A stretch of DNA of 64,000 bases from positions 215,605 to 279,604 of the forward strand of contig JADJCU010000005.1 in NCBI GenBank assembly GCA_016703065.1, read 5' to 3'. This DNA comes from a bacterium. GTDB lineage: Bacteria; Electryoneota; RPQS01. Within the stretch, counting starts at the first letter, position 1. Each line of letters begins with the position of its first letter. This document shows positions 29,901-37,823 of the stretch, one piece after another. The position numbers and the translations under genes were made by a program. The notes beneath the pieces were generated by a model. That model searched no databases, was not told where the DNA came from, and saw only the letters and a program-made list of their open reading frames with translations.

Positions 29901-30836
29901 GCGCTCGCTCATGAAGTGACCAAAGGTCCTGCTCGAAAGCAGATAGCAACTAAATCCAAGAAGTCTTCACCGGACTATACCACAAAGAGCACCGGGTCTG
30001 CCTTTGCCACACGCAAGCAATCCAAGCTAGCAAAACTGGAGCGGCACAATCGTGAACTTGCTGCATGGCGAGCGGTACGGAAAACAGAAAGAGGTTCAAG
30101 TGCCGCGCGTGCGGCGATGCAGTTCCTAACGGAGAATCAGGGCTCAGAATTCACACCCGCAGCTCTGGGGATTGTTTCCGGAGCGGCGCGTAACGGATCG
30201 GCGATTCAAGTGAGCACCTACCTGCGCAAGTTCGCCGATGAAACACGGGATAAACCGTTGAAGAATCTCGCGCAGCGTTTGTCATGGCAGGCTCTTGCCA
30301 ATGAAGGCAAGCCCGCGGAAGGGCTGGCCGGACTTGAGAATATGATGTCAAATGCCGCAACGCCACGTGACTCAGTGATGGCTTTGCTGGATGCCATGCA
30401 ACTCTATTCCGATTTCTTCTACACCGGGACATTGCAAGCCAAGCACTCGCAGGTCGTTGTTACGGATCCATACGATCTCGCTCACAAAACTCTTATGCTT
30501 GTGACACGACTTGACGATCCTGAATTGGGTGCATCAGACAACGATCCGGCGATCCCAACCAAGTATACTCTCTACCAAAACTACCCGAATCCGTTCAATC
30601 CGAGCACCGAGATTCGTTTTGACCTACCAGAAGCAATCCGAGTTGAATTGAAAATCTTCAACATCCTCGGCCAAGAAGTTGCCACACTGGTTGATGATGT
30701 TCGAAGCGCAGGTGCGTATCAGATACTATGGGATGGCAAAAACGCAGGCGGATTGAGTGTTGCTTCTGGTGTCTATGTCTATCAGATCAAAGCTGGAAAC
30801 TTCCAGGATGCTAAGAAGATGGTGCTGCTGAGATAG
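26979..30836 (+). CDS. giant beta-helix protein with type IX sorting domain (C-terminal part of the same gene)
   Basis: In frame with the segment before the TGA at 26976; the first ATG after it is 27057. About 1260 residues. Two right-handed parallel beta-helix regions (first ~residues 60-380: RIRNGGSLTILPDT, GTGMKLLTGVTASVHTTEF, WSGNYWGG; second ~590-880: NVREGGVLTILPHP, AEDCVFEENIGTGIQLAL) separated by a helical repeat-like stretch. A basic Ser/Lys-rich linker follows (KQIATKSKKSSPDYTTKS), then a helical segment and the T9SS domain (NYPNPFNPSTEIRF, FNILGQEVATLVDD, SGVYVYQIKAG, KMVLLR). Probably a surface-exposed carbohydrate-binding or -cleaving protein. A terminator follows at 30861. Confidence 0.75.
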   Translation, partial: SDELYLLLVNRRCRPTENRRVYATLDMPQVSTEYRCEFVRGDSSWVVTTDANGKTNFMVTLLPGEFELFHILPNTDLIISGVADTLYAPYQLNRNIRIRNGGSLTILPDTTLSGGDTAVVTCWHGKGIYLDQGVDNELNILGSDSNAIKFRSLSGTLDPSTRWVGIKATSGSSSDTILVQNAAIEDALIGISATATNSKIKAENSAFRYGIAGIYLTGFAHLSMDSCDVRHFDAGILASNGALVDLVNSKINENGTGMKLLTGVTASVHTTEFSNNQSGGTYGERGLLAEDSRLMLTCAKVTNNTGNGLEMIGGELQIADFDPDSSITDRFGGNWFMNNELNELCLDGPTTIWVTEGYNWILDSTGGDSEPWVTYKVDSSDAPTTDWSGNYWGGLDSNSTIGQHFEFVHNFENPELVVFEPAIASPPEFCELTNNTPGVDHCINAAIVQELTPDLSSASLSYQSVITSGTASCVKLPAVHGLLRVNHLNGTANTSTMAFLAAIRDTTSDAKTYHAAEMGIALMLCESFGNTDSAKVVYQEIIDSAGSDIYRKIDGQVGMLMVEMREEEADTVDGLTVEEMTFFMDSLDQILGQRFVWTQYEITDSVVMYAPARVDSIINVREGGVLTILPHPGYKNPVIEFVDHGAIKIFGFDTTKAKGKLYVTGEPDSRITLHWEDSTGNRNIYSNRGFVKLKNADFYGEGFASHSWDPINSGRAVFQADSCTFNLFDEGVSVRGVDTTSYVRNCTFSRLGGSYMYYGVNAALIIIHADQFKAEDCVFEENIGTGIQLALSEDVLIKNCVVRNGVMYGILGGSTGGGNCRFECCTVESNGDTLPEMFTYGLLFDLVGGHNSFADSSGPLIKSVDPSYIDLENGENYFEVWDDGRYIQSGDTNDTWDITWNTWSPVMPGDSNFYDYLWPATPAKWTVDSSLTEFLTCGESAASSIGGGSWLVVDEGEQVSGTMSTENDGDSDIVALAHEVTKGPARKQIATKSKKSSPDYTTKSTGSAFATRKQSKLAKLERHNRELAAWRAVRKTERGSSAARAAMQFLTENQGSEFTPAALGIVSGAARNGSAIQVSTYLRKFADETRDKPLKNLAQRLSWQALANEGKPAEGLAGLENMMSNAATPRDSVMALLDAMQLYSDFFYTGTLQAKHSQVVVTDPYDLAHKTLMLVTRLDDPELGASDNDPAIPTKYTLYQNYPNPFNPSTEIRFDLPEAIRVELKIFNILGQEVATLVDDVRSAGAYQILWDGKNAGGLSVASGVYVYQIKAGNFQDAKKMVLLR

Positions 30837-30860
30837 CCCTATCAACATGACAGAATAACA

Positions 30861-30897
30861 AAGGCCCCGGCGAAGATCGTCGGGGCCTTGTATTTGT
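30861..30897 (+). terminator. terminator of the FG-GAP/beta-helix operon
   Basis: AAGGCCCCG / CGGGGCCTT 9-bp stem, extended by GCG/CGT to 12 pairs, loop AAGAT, followed by GTATTTGTT; 25 bases past the stop. Confidence 0.85.
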
Positions 30898-31090
30898 TAC
30901 CCAATTTTGGTACTAAGAGAATTCAGGCCTACAGGGGGCTTTTAGTCGGCGCTAGGCAACTGACCGCTATGGAAAATCAACCCCTTAGGCCGCCTGCACC
31001 CCAAAAGTTTCCCCAAGATTAGGCAAATCAACCCCTTCCGCTGTAACCAAGTTGTGTCTAAGTGTGGCCACGAAGGCCAGCCAAGTAAGT

Positions 31091-31126
31091 AAAGGCCGCA
31101 AGTGCAACCACTCGCGGCCTTTTTTT
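31091..31126 (+). terminator. orphan intrinsic terminator
   Basis: AAAGGCCGC / GCGGCCTTT stem with inner AGTG/CACT pairs, followed directly by a run of T. It lies 255 bases beyond the last plus-strand gene, behind the 30861 terminator. The transcript it ends is unknown. Confidence 0.75.
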
Positions 31127-31146
31127 GCCCACGCATTAGGATTCAT

Positions 31147-31178
31147 AAAAAGCCCCTGACAGAACGCTGTCAGGGGCT
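31147..31178 (-). terminator. terminator of the POT transporter gene
   Basis: 12-bp perfect stem AGCCCCTGACAG / CTGTCAGGGGCT, loop AACG, followed on the minus strand by TTTTTATG. Confidence 0.85.
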
Positions 31179-31295
31179 CGCCTTTCTCACATCTCACTAC
31201 TTCGACGCCGCCGAAACACGCCTGTTCGGCTCCCCACGTGGCGCTATTTATCTTCGGGAGCCAACGCGAACGGGCCTGCCGTGGTACGTCCTTCC

Positions 31296-33065
31296 CTACT
31301 CCGGATTCCCCTTCTTCAAGATCAGCTTGTCGTACAAGACGAGGATGATTGCCGTTGCCAGCGCCAGTCCGCCAAAGATCATCCACATTAAGTCCGGACG
31401 CTGCTGATCACGCGCCAGCGTGCCGTAAAGCTCCCCCGACAGCCGTCCGCCAAAGATATTCCCCAGCGCAATCGTCCAGAAGTAGAAGCCCATATACATT
31501 GCCACCTTCTGCTGCGGAGCGATCCTGCCGACGTACTCCTGACTCTTCGGTGAGGCAATCATCTCACCGAAGGCAAAAATCGTAATCGCAAGCGTAACCA
31601 GCCAGCCTGTCGACAGCCACGCGCTCATGCCGATGCCGACCGCTGAGACGACGATACCGATCACCATCACGGACAAGGGAGGGAAAAAGCCGATGAGGAA
31701 CGACACCAACACCTGAAAGACGACAATCGCACCCGCGTCAATATTGATGATATACTCCGGATTGACCTGCCGATATTTCTCTGCCCACGTGTGCGCGAGA
31801 GTCTTGACCGCACTCGAATCGGCGCTCCATGCCGCTCCACCTACCTGCGCGATGGGCAACGACGCCAGTGAGGACTTGATGTCCGCTTCGGGGACTCTCA
31901 CTTTGAAATCAAACAGAGTACGCCGGAACTTCGTAATGTCCTCGTTGCTGAGCTGCGCCCCATTCGTCCCGCCGTGCTCGGCGGCAGCCGTATGAATCTC
32001 GGCGGCCAGGAGCCCCTCATTCACGGCGGCAAACTCACGCGCGAAATCATCTCCTACCCAGTCTCGCGCCGTCTCGACCATATCGCTCGTATCCACAAAG
32101 TCGCGAATATACTCGGGCATCGTCAGGAAAATCTGATTGAACGACGTCCAGAAACCCGACAGAATGAGCAAGTAGAGTGCGAACTTCCAATTCCCCAGTT
32201 TGAGTGGCTGCATCAGCCAGGACGTGACGGACGTCGCCCTCGCTCTGGCCCGCAACGGAATATCCAGGAGCAGATTCACCCCGACCCAGACCGCCGCAAT
32301 AATGAGCATCTGATTCCAGGATATGTAGCGTCCCGAGACTGCCAACAGTGACAATAGCACAAAGATGAGCAGGAAGAACCGCCCGTTACCCAGCACTTCG
32401 ACGATTCCAGCCAGCACCTGTTTGATGCTGCGCTTCTCGCCGCTGGCCGCCTCCGTTGTCGGCTCTTTGTAGAACACAAGCAACCAGAAGAAGTTGCAGG
32501 CGATCCAAAAAGCGGATGCGATGAACACCCAGTCCCACCCGTAGCGCACCCGCACTATCCCCGCCACAATCGGTCCGACGAATCCGCCGATGTTCACCAT
32601 CATATAGAAGATGCCGAATCCCATCGACGAATTGGTTTCATCCGTTGTTCGCGCGACCGTCCCGACGACGACCGGTTTGAAGATCGCCGCGCCAATCGCC
32701 ACGAACAGGAACGCCATGAAAAACGTCCCGAACGCGCTGAATTGCCCGAGCAGATAGTAACCCGGCACGAGCAGCGTATAGGCCACCAGGAATGTCTTCT
32801 TATAGCCGAACCGGTCGCCCAACGCGCCGAACACTACGGGCAGAAGATAGAGAATGAACGGCACGACTCCTTGCAGCATACCACGCTGCTCGGAGGTGAA
32901 GCCAAGCGCGCCCTCCGCTCTGGAGCCGGTGATATACAGCGTCGACACGGCGAAAAAGCCATACCAGGCCAGCCGTTCGAAAATCTCCATCGTGTTTGCG
33001 ATCCAGAAACTCTGCGGCAGCTTGGAGCGCGGTCGCTTCGTGGTCGGAGCAGGTGATGTACTCAT
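31296..33065 (-). CDS. POT/PTR-family MFS transporter
   Basis: 589 residues from the ATG at 33065 (a TTG two codons earlier is possible). Proton-coupled oligopeptide transporter family: FWIANTMEIFERLAWYGFF matches the TM1 motif with the E-x-F-E-R core, GALGDRFGYKKTFLVAY is the TM2-3 loop, GAAIFKPVVVGTVARTTD is TM4-5, and FYMMVNIGGFVGP follows. Between predicted TM7 and TM8 there is an insert of about 130 residues (YIRDFVDTSDMVETARDWVG to WAEKYRQVNPEYIINID) that ordinary bacterial POTs (450-500 residues) lack. Substrate probably di- or tripeptides. Same strand as the small HMA-like gene upstream, 122 bases away. Confidence 0.8.
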   Translation of the reverse strand: MSTSPAPTTKRPRSKLPQSFWIANTMEIFERLAWYGFFAVSTLYITGSRAEGALGFTSEQRGMLQGVVPFILYLLPVVFGALGDRFGYKKTFLVAYTLLVPGYYLLGQFSAFGTFFMAFLFVAIGAAIFKPVVVGTVARTTDETNSSMGFGIFYMMVNIGGFVGPIVAGIVRVRYGWDWVFIASAFWIACNFFWLLVFYKEPTTEAASGEKRSIKQVLAGIVEVLGNGRFFLLIFVLLSLLAVSGRYISWNQMLIIAAVWVGVNLLLDIPLRARARATSVTSWLMQPLKLGNWKFALYLLILSGFWTSFNQIFLTMPEYIRDFVDTSDMVETARDWVGDDFAREFAAVNEGLLAAEIHTAAAEHGGTNGAQLSNEDITKFRRTLFDFKVRVPEADIKSSLASLPIAQVGGAAWSADSSAVKTLAHTWAEKYRQVNPEYIINIDAGAIVVFQVLVSFLIGFFPPLSVMVIGIVVSAVGIGMSAWLSTGWLVTLAITIFAFGEMIASPKSQEYVGRIAPQQKVAMYMGFYFWTIALGNIFGGRLSGELYGTLARDQQRPDLMWMIFGGLALATAIILVLYDKLILKKGNPE

Positions 33066-33187
33066 GAGCAATTCGTTTGGGGAATAGTTACTCTTCTCGG
33101 ATAGCCCCTTTCGCCGCCTTGCCGCCGGGCGTGGAACTAATGGGGCCGTGCTATGTTTGGGCGGACAGGCTTACGCCGCGAAACCGG

Positions 33188-33550
33188 TTAATCCATCGAT
33201 TCGCAGAAAAAAATCTGCCGCGACGTTCCGTCCCGCAGGGGTATGGGCGCTTCCATTATCTCTTTGATGCGCTCCTTCGAAATCAACGCCGGATCGAAAT
33301 CGAACACGACTTTGTGCTCTGCGGCAAACGTCTTGATCGATGCGATTCCAGATGTGCCGTTATACAGCTGTGTGAAAAAGTTCGCGGTCCCCTTGCATTT
33401 CACACCCTTTACAGTGCATGTCATCGTCGCACTCGGCGACGCCTCGAAGACCAAATTTGTCGTCGGCTGGGTAAAAGCGCCGCGCAAGGCATATCCGCCG
33501 AACATTGTGGCGGCGACAAGTAGCGGCAGAATGATGGTCGGAATTCGCAT
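33188..33550 (-). CDS. small membrane-anchored HMA-like protein
   Basis: 120 residues, ATG at 33550. An N-terminal hydrophobic segment (IILPLLVAATMFGGYALRG) acts as anchor or signal. A ferredoxin-like beta-alpha-beta domain follows: TMTCTVKGVKCKGTA has two cysteines in place of the usual GMxCxxC heavy-metal loop, then ASIKTFAAEHKVVFDFDPAL and KERIKEIMEAPI. HMA domains bind Cu(I) or similar soft metals; here the two cysteines are spaced C-x6-C, so metal binding is possible but not proven. It starts 11 bases after the NapH-like gene and surely belongs to its operon, suggesting a joint role in metal or redox handling in the envelope. Confidence 0.6.
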   Translation of the reverse strand: MRIPTIILPLLVAATMFGGYALRGAFTQPTTNLVFEASPSATMTCTVKGVKCKGTANFFTQLYNGTSGIASIKTFAAEHKVVFDFDPALISKERIKEIMEAPIPLRDGTSRQIFFCESMD

Positions 33551-33561
33551 GACTGTCTCGG

Positions 33562-34341
33562 TTACAATGTTGCCTTTAGTTCCAGCGTATTCTTCACCGT
33601 GGACGCGTCGACACATTCCAGGCACAACGTACAGTCGTGATGTCTCAATGTGATCACCGAATTGGGTGAAAGGCTGTGCGGGCATTTACGACTGCATGCC
33701 CCGCAGTTGTTGCAGGTACTCTCGTTACGAACGATCTTTAGCAGTCCCAGCTTGCTAAACGGATCAAAGGTCGCGCCCAAAGGGCATAGATAGCGGCAAA
33801 AAAACATCGGCACGAGAAACGCGCCGATAACTAAAACGCCGAGCACAATCCAGCTGACGAGACCGAGCGAGCCGTGGCCAAAACCCGAGAACACGAGGAA
33901 GAACGGATCGTAACCTCTGAGAATCAGTTCGCCTGTCTTATATGTGAAATAGAGGGCGACGACTAATAGAGGATAGCGCAACAGCTTCAGATACCCGTTC
34001 ACCTTCGGTGAAGGTAACGGTCGGCGCCGCCAAATCAATCCTGTTAACCGTGAAGCAAGTTCACCCAGAAATCCGATCGGGCAGGCCCAGCCGCAGAACG
34101 CCTTTCGGGCCAGCAATGCGAGCGCCAGCACGCCGATCAGCATGGACAAATTCAACGGACCAAGGGTGCAGGAAAACTCGCCGCCGCGAACCAATCCCCA
34201 GAGGCTCTCAACTCCGCCAAACGGACAAAACGCTTCAAAAGAGCGGCTGCCGAATCCGAGCGCAAGATAGACGGTTAGACCAAGAAACAGCGTAAGTGCC
34301 GGATACCGCAGCCAACGATTTGCATGTCTTGAGTGTAACAT
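33562..34341 (-). CDS. NapH/MauN-like membrane ferredoxin protein
   Basis: 259 residues, ATG at 34341. Four to five membrane helices with the paired cysteine motifs of the polyferredoxin family: FCPFGGVESLW, FCGWACPIGFLGEL and FCRYLCPLGA, then a cytoplasmic tail with one complete 4Fe-4S motif (CNNCGACSRKCPH) and a second incomplete one (CTLCLECVDAST, where CP is replaced by ST). Such proteins pass electrons from the quinol pool or cytoplasm to periplasmic partners. Here the partner is likely the downstream HMA-like protein. A TATATT box at 34362-34357 could be part of its promoter. Confidence 0.8.
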   Translation of the reverse strand: MLHSRHANRWLRYPALTLFLGLTVYLALGFGSRSFEAFCPFGGVESLWGLVRGGEFSCTLGPLNLSMLIGVLALALLARKAFCGWACPIGFLGELASRLTGLIWRRRPLPSPKVNGYLKLLRYPLLVVALYFTYKTGELILRGYDPFFLVFSGFGHGSLGLVSWIVLGVLVIGAFLVPMFFCRYLCPLGATFDPFSKLGLLKIVRNESTCNNCGACSRKCPHSLSPNSVITLRHHDCTLCLECVDASTVKNTLELKATL

Positions 34342-34527
34342 ACATTAGTCAACTTTAATATACAATTGTGAATACTGGGTAATAAGGTCTTATATTATAC
34401 GATTGCTCCGACTGAATTGCAAATCTACCCCTGACGACTTGGTGGGCGCAGGGAGCGGAGGCTTGACCGTCTGGTCACGGCAGAACAAGCCGGCATTCCC
34501 TTGTTCCATCACAGCTTCCGCAAATAG
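34342..34527. other. short intergenic region
   Basis: Contains the putative -10 box of the NapH-like gene; otherwise nothing recognised. Confidence 0.4.
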
Positions 34528-34560
34528 CAAAAACCTCCGACTCACGTCGAGCCGGAGGTC
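34528..34560 (-). terminator. terminator of the 34590 propeller gene
   Basis: ACCTCCGGCTC / GAGTCGGAGGT stem (one G-U pair) with loop GACGT, followed on the minus strand by TTTTT. Confidence 0.85.
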
Positions 34561-34589
34561 GTGAAGCCAGTCCATCCGGTATGCTTCGC

Positions 34590-35981
34590 TTAGTCGACCG
34601 CCACCACTTGGAACAGCTTGAGACCCGAAACTTCGCACCCCAGCGGCCACGTCGTCTCCGTTACCACACCCAACAGCGTCCATTCTACATTTGTATTCAC
34701 CCGCTCAAGAACACTATAGCTGGCCGCACCCTCTACTGCGCTCCAAGCCAAATACGAGGCACACGCTTCCGCAAACACATAGGTCAATGTCGGTGCCGGC
34801 AGCGTCTGTCGGATCTTGGCCGTCTGACCGCCGACGACGTATACGTTGTGGACGCTGTCGAAGTCGAAGGCGTACGCGTAGCTGCCCGGCGTCGTCACCG
34901 TCCACGCCGAACTGCCATCCGCATTCACCTTGCATATCGCCATGTCAAACAAGGTCCCCGCTCCTAAATATGCGTTGTTCTGATCGTCCAACCGCAGCAT
35001 CGCATGGAGCATGAGTCCTAACGGTCCGTCGGCATCGAGATTCGACCAGACAAGTTGCCCGCTTGAATCTGCCTTCATGAATGCCGCCCCTACACTGTTT
35101 ATGCTGGGAAATCCCGACATCACGGGCGCCCCGTCGCTGCCTACCTCAACCCTGTTTCCCGAAAACGGTCCAAACACATGCGACCACACTTGCACCCCGG
35201 AACTATTCAGCTTCTTCAGCACAGTGCCGCCGTTGGCAACATACTCTCCACTGACAACATACGTATTCCCAAAATCGTCCCCCGCTGCATCACCAACCGT
35301 TAGACTATTCTGTCCGGTCAGACTCCACAGCGAATTCCCGTCGCGGTCGATCTTAGCAAATCCGTTGATGCTCCCGATGATGCCGCGCCCGACGATAAGA
35401 AGACCGTTGTCCGCTGTGAATTTGAGATTGATCGGCGCGCCAACACCAAATTGATCATAATAGGTCCAGATGCTGTCGCCTGCCGCCGAGAACTTTTTTA
35501 CTTTCGTGACTGCCAGACCCAACCCCAGCACGTAAATGTTGTCAAGCTCGTCGACGATGCACTTCTTCGTGTACGAGCCGTCGAAATTCGTTTCGTAAAC
35601 ACGCCGCCACAAAAGTGTGCCTTCCGGCGAAAACTTCATAAGAATACTCGCTGCATTCACCGGATTTGAGTAGCCCGACATCAACGTTCCCGTAACAATC
35701 GCGTTGCCGTCGCTGTCCGTCTCGACCCAGGTGGCCTTCTCCCACTTCGAATTGTCCGTCTGATCGTAGGTAGCGTTCCAGAGGAATGTCCCGTCCGGTG
35801 CGCGTTTTGTAAGCAAGATGTCTCCCGCAAGATTGTAATCATAATCTACTGTGAAAACATTATGCTGACCATCGACGGCGATTGACACGCCCCGGCTCTG
35901 CTGCGACCATTCCACAGTAACCTGCCCGAATGCGGAAAACGGAGCCAAACACATTACCAGCATGATCATTTTTTTCATCAT
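34590..35981 (-). CDS. secreted beta-propeller protein
   Basis: 463 residues, intact; start MMKKMIMLVMCLAPFSAFGQ is a clear signal peptide. Residues 20-390 contain seven blades with pattern D-x-x-G-N-x-x-x-x-G and (I/L)LxKxxxxGxxLW (ILLTKRAPDGTFLWNATYD, ILMKFSPEGTLLWRRVYE, AKIDRDGNSLWSLTG, VLKKLNSSGVQVWSHVF), the SBBP/delta-60 style of predicted seven-bladed propellers. The last ~65 residues are a fibronectin-like strand set (ASYLAWSAVEGAASYSVLERV). Unlike its cousins at 19084 and 57417 it has no YPNPFN sorting domain, so it may be periplasmic or exported another way. Alone between two terminators. Confidence 0.7.
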   Translation of the reverse strand: MMKKMIMLVMCLAPFSAFGQVTVEWSQQSRGVSIAVDGQHNVFTVDYDYNLAGDILLTKRAPDGTFLWNATYDQTDNSKWEKATWVETDSDGNAIVTGTLMSGYSNPVNAASILMKFSPEGTLLWRRVYETNFDGSYTKKCIVDELDNIYVLGLGLAVTKVKKFSAAGDSIWTYYDQFGVGAPINLKFTADNGLLIVGRGIIGSINGFAKIDRDGNSLWSLTGQNSLTVGDAAGDDFGNTYVVSGEYVANGGTVLKKLNSSGVQVWSHVFGPFSGNRVEVGSDGAPVMSGFPSINSVGAAFMKADSSGQLVWSNLDADGPLGLMLHAMLRLDDQNNAYLGAGTLFDMAICKVNADGSSAWTVTTPGSYAYAFDFDSVHNVYVVGGQTAKIRQTLPAPTLTYVFAEACASYLAWSAVEGAASYSVLERVNTNVEWTLLGVVTETTWPLGCEVSGLKLFQVVAVD

Positions 35982-36207
35982 TCCACCTGCTCAGATATTC
36001 GTTCAAGTGTATTTACGGCTGTATGGTCACGTATTATGAACTGGGTCAGAAACTCCCCGGCGTGTGGACTTCGCGCCTCAAACAAGTCTGCCTGTCGGGA
36101 CTCGGGTTCCTTCATCGATGTAGTTAAGTTACGTTGCGCAGCCATACACTTCCGTGATACACTCACACAAAGGTCAGATTTCAAATTATCGCGCAGTCGC
36201 AGAAAAG

Positions 36208-36240
36208 GACCCCCCCCGGGAGCAGTATGCCGGGGGGGTC
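36208..36240 (-). terminator. terminator of the 36270 membrane protein gene
   Basis: GACCCCCC...GG / CCGGGGGGGTC stem with a ten-base loop; minus-strand reading ends in TCCTTTTCTG. The 35982-36207 stretch before it shows no gene. Confidence 0.75.
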
Positions 36241-36269
36241 ATTCTATTCACTCGCGTGCCGATCCGTCG

Positions 36270-36827
36270 TCACACGGCGGTAGCGCTCGCCCGCCGAAAC
36301 AACAGCGCCGACATCGCAAACATCCCGGCAAACACGCTGTTCAGCATAAACACTCCAACCACCCCCGCCGGTTCGTCCAATGAGGGTCTCCAGATGATCA
36401 TCGCTATCACGGGCACCAAGAACTGCGCGATAGCCGTAGCGAACATCGTATAGGTCATCCCGCGCGGACGAAAGAACGCCGCAGCGGCGCCAATTCCTTC
36501 TACGATCAATACACCAAGATATAGAGCATTCGCGGGATTGTCTTCCGAGCCGATCAGTCCCACTGCAAGATTGATCCAAATCAACAGAAACGACGCCAAC
36601 ACCGCCAGCCCTGTGGCCAATCGGTAGGCAGGATTCGTCGACGACTTCGTGACCAAGACGTAGGTCATTCCTGTGCCAAACAGCAGCACTCCCATGAAAA
36701 TGAAATCGCTCAAAGTCCAGTTCACCTCTGCCGTGAACTGCATGGCGATGAACGGCACCATCAGAAGCGCCGCAGTGCCGAGGGCGACATACATGGTCTG
36801 TCGTCGTAAAGGCTGTGTCGAGGTCAT
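36270..36827 (-). CDS. six-helix membrane protein of unknown function
   Basis: 185 residues from the ATG at 36827; the frame is open further upstream but that part contains the terminator hairpin of the peroxiredoxin gene, so it is not coding. Six hydrophobic segments: TMYVALGTAALLMVPFIAM, FIFMGVLLFGTGMTYVLV, LAVLASFLLIWINLAVG, ALYLGVLIVEGIGAAAAFF, MFATAIAQFLVPVIAMIIW and VGVFMLNSVFAGMFAMSALL. Of the type annotated as conserved membrane protein in Bacteroidota and related groups. No catalytic motif is visible. Confidence 0.7.
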   Translation of the reverse strand: MTSTQPLRRQTMYVALGTAALLMVPFIAMQFTAEVNWTLSDFIFMGVLLFGTGMTYVLVTKSSTNPAYRLATGLAVLASFLLIWINLAVGLIGSEDNPANALYLGVLIVEGIGAAAAFFRPRGMTYTMFATAIAQFLVPVIAMIIWRPSLDEPAGVVGVFMLNSVFAGMFAMSALLFRRASATAV

Positions 36828-36910
36828 TGGCTTATCGGTGAGGTGGTTGTTCAATCGCCGGGCTAACTGGTAAACGGCGCGGTCCGACCGGAAGTTTCCA
36901 CAAACATAGC

Positions 36911-36942
36911 ATTGCCCCTGCCAGCAGTCTGACAGGGGCAAT
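36911..36942 (-). terminator. terminator of the selenoperoxiredoxin gene
   Basis: 10-bp perfect stem ATTGCCCCTG / CAGGGGCAAT with inner complementarity, 55 bases beyond the stop. Confidence 0.7.
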
Positions 36943-36996
36943 ACTCACTTTATATAATGAATTGTTCGATTTTGAATCGCCTACTGCCCCTCGGGA

Positions 36997-37707
36997 TCAA
37001 GAAAATGCGCTCTCGACCTTCCACTCTTTCCACACGTTTCCCGCCAGTGCGAAGCCGGGCTTCAAGGTCGGCTTACCCGGTTGCCAGCCTGACGGTGTAA
37101 CCTCGCCTGTTTTCACGACATGCTGGAAGGCCAACACTTGCCGGAATAGTTCTGACACGTTGCGGCCGACTTCGGGCGTAAGAATCTCTGCTCCCCGAAT
37201 CACACCATCCGGATCGATGATGAATCTCACGCGAATATCAACACTCGCAGCCGTGTCATACACTCCATAGCCCTCCCCGATTGCCCCGCCTGCGTCGGAG
37301 AGCATCGGGAACGGGACTCCCCCCTCAACCATTTTAGACAGCTCCTGCTCTTGCCAAATCTTGTGCGTGAAACGGCTGTCCGTGCTCACAGCCAAAATCT
37401 CGACACCAAGCGCTCTTAGCTCTTTGTACTTGACTGCGACCGCAGTCAATTCCGTCGGTCAGACAAATGTGAAGTCACCGGGGTAGAAGCAGAGCACAAC
37501 CCACTTCCCCGAATACTCTGACAGTCTGACGTTCTTGAAAGTGCCCTCCATCAAAGCGCTTGCTTCAAAATCCGGCGCCTTCTGACCCACTCTCGCGGTC
37601 ATACGTAATTCCTTTCCTGATCCGTTTGATTGAACCGCCGCAGTGTTGGCCTTATCGGTCAGCACACCGGCAGCAGCAACAACGCAACCTGCTCTTGCGT
37701 CCGCCAT
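36997..37707 (-). CDS. selenocysteine-containing peroxiredoxin (AhpC/Prx family, TGA-encoded Sec)
   Basis: 236 residues with TGA at 37461-37459 read as selenocysteine (residue 83). The peroxidatic motif of the family is FTFVCPTE; here it is [21 protein letters not shown], so the TGA sits exactly at the catalytic cysteine. The frame is open on both sides with full family similarity ([10 protein letters not shown] before; [46 protein letters not shown] after). A SECIS-like stem-loop follows the TGA. The C-terminal resolving cysteine (GEVCP in 2-Cys enzymes) is threonine and no cysteine follows the Sec, so it should work as a 1-Cys type enzyme. It reduces H2O2 and organic peroxides in the cytoplasm. 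Start 37707 has AAAGGA upstream; ATG 37602 (MTARVGQ, AGGAAAGGA upstream) is an equally good start giving 201 residues. Confidence 0.88.
37430..37449 (-). promoter_or_regulatory. bacterial SECIS stem-loop
   Basis: In the mRNA, nine bases after the UGA, UUGACUGC-GGUC-GCAGUCAA forms an 8-bp perfect stem with a 4-base loop that starts 17 bases after the UGA and has G at its first two positions with a GU step. Distance, stem length and loop G agree with the known features of bacterial SECIS elements bound by SelB. Confidence 0.8.
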
Positions 37708-37823
37708 GCCTTCATCCTTTCTATGAATACCCGTTTCGCAAGCGGCAATAGAACCTGCTCGCATAGTTGAACATACGAATCCCCACAACTGAATTCAACC
37801 CCGGCGGCTCGCTGTCACGTATT

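Larger units (their letters stand above)
30898..31295. other. intergenic region with two hairpins
   Basis: About 400 bases without a credible gene between convergent operons. It holds a plus-strand terminator (31091-31126) with no recognised gene ahead of it and the terminator of the POT transporter gene (31147-31178). Confidence 0.5.

Noticed and set aside
30985..31386. 133-codon open frame on the minus strand
   Set aside because: It crosses two terminator hairpins and overlaps the transporter's end in another frame; no motif.
36828..36941. N-terminal extension of the 36270 membrane protein
   Set aside because: The segment includes the terminator hairpin of the upstream peroxiredoxin gene.
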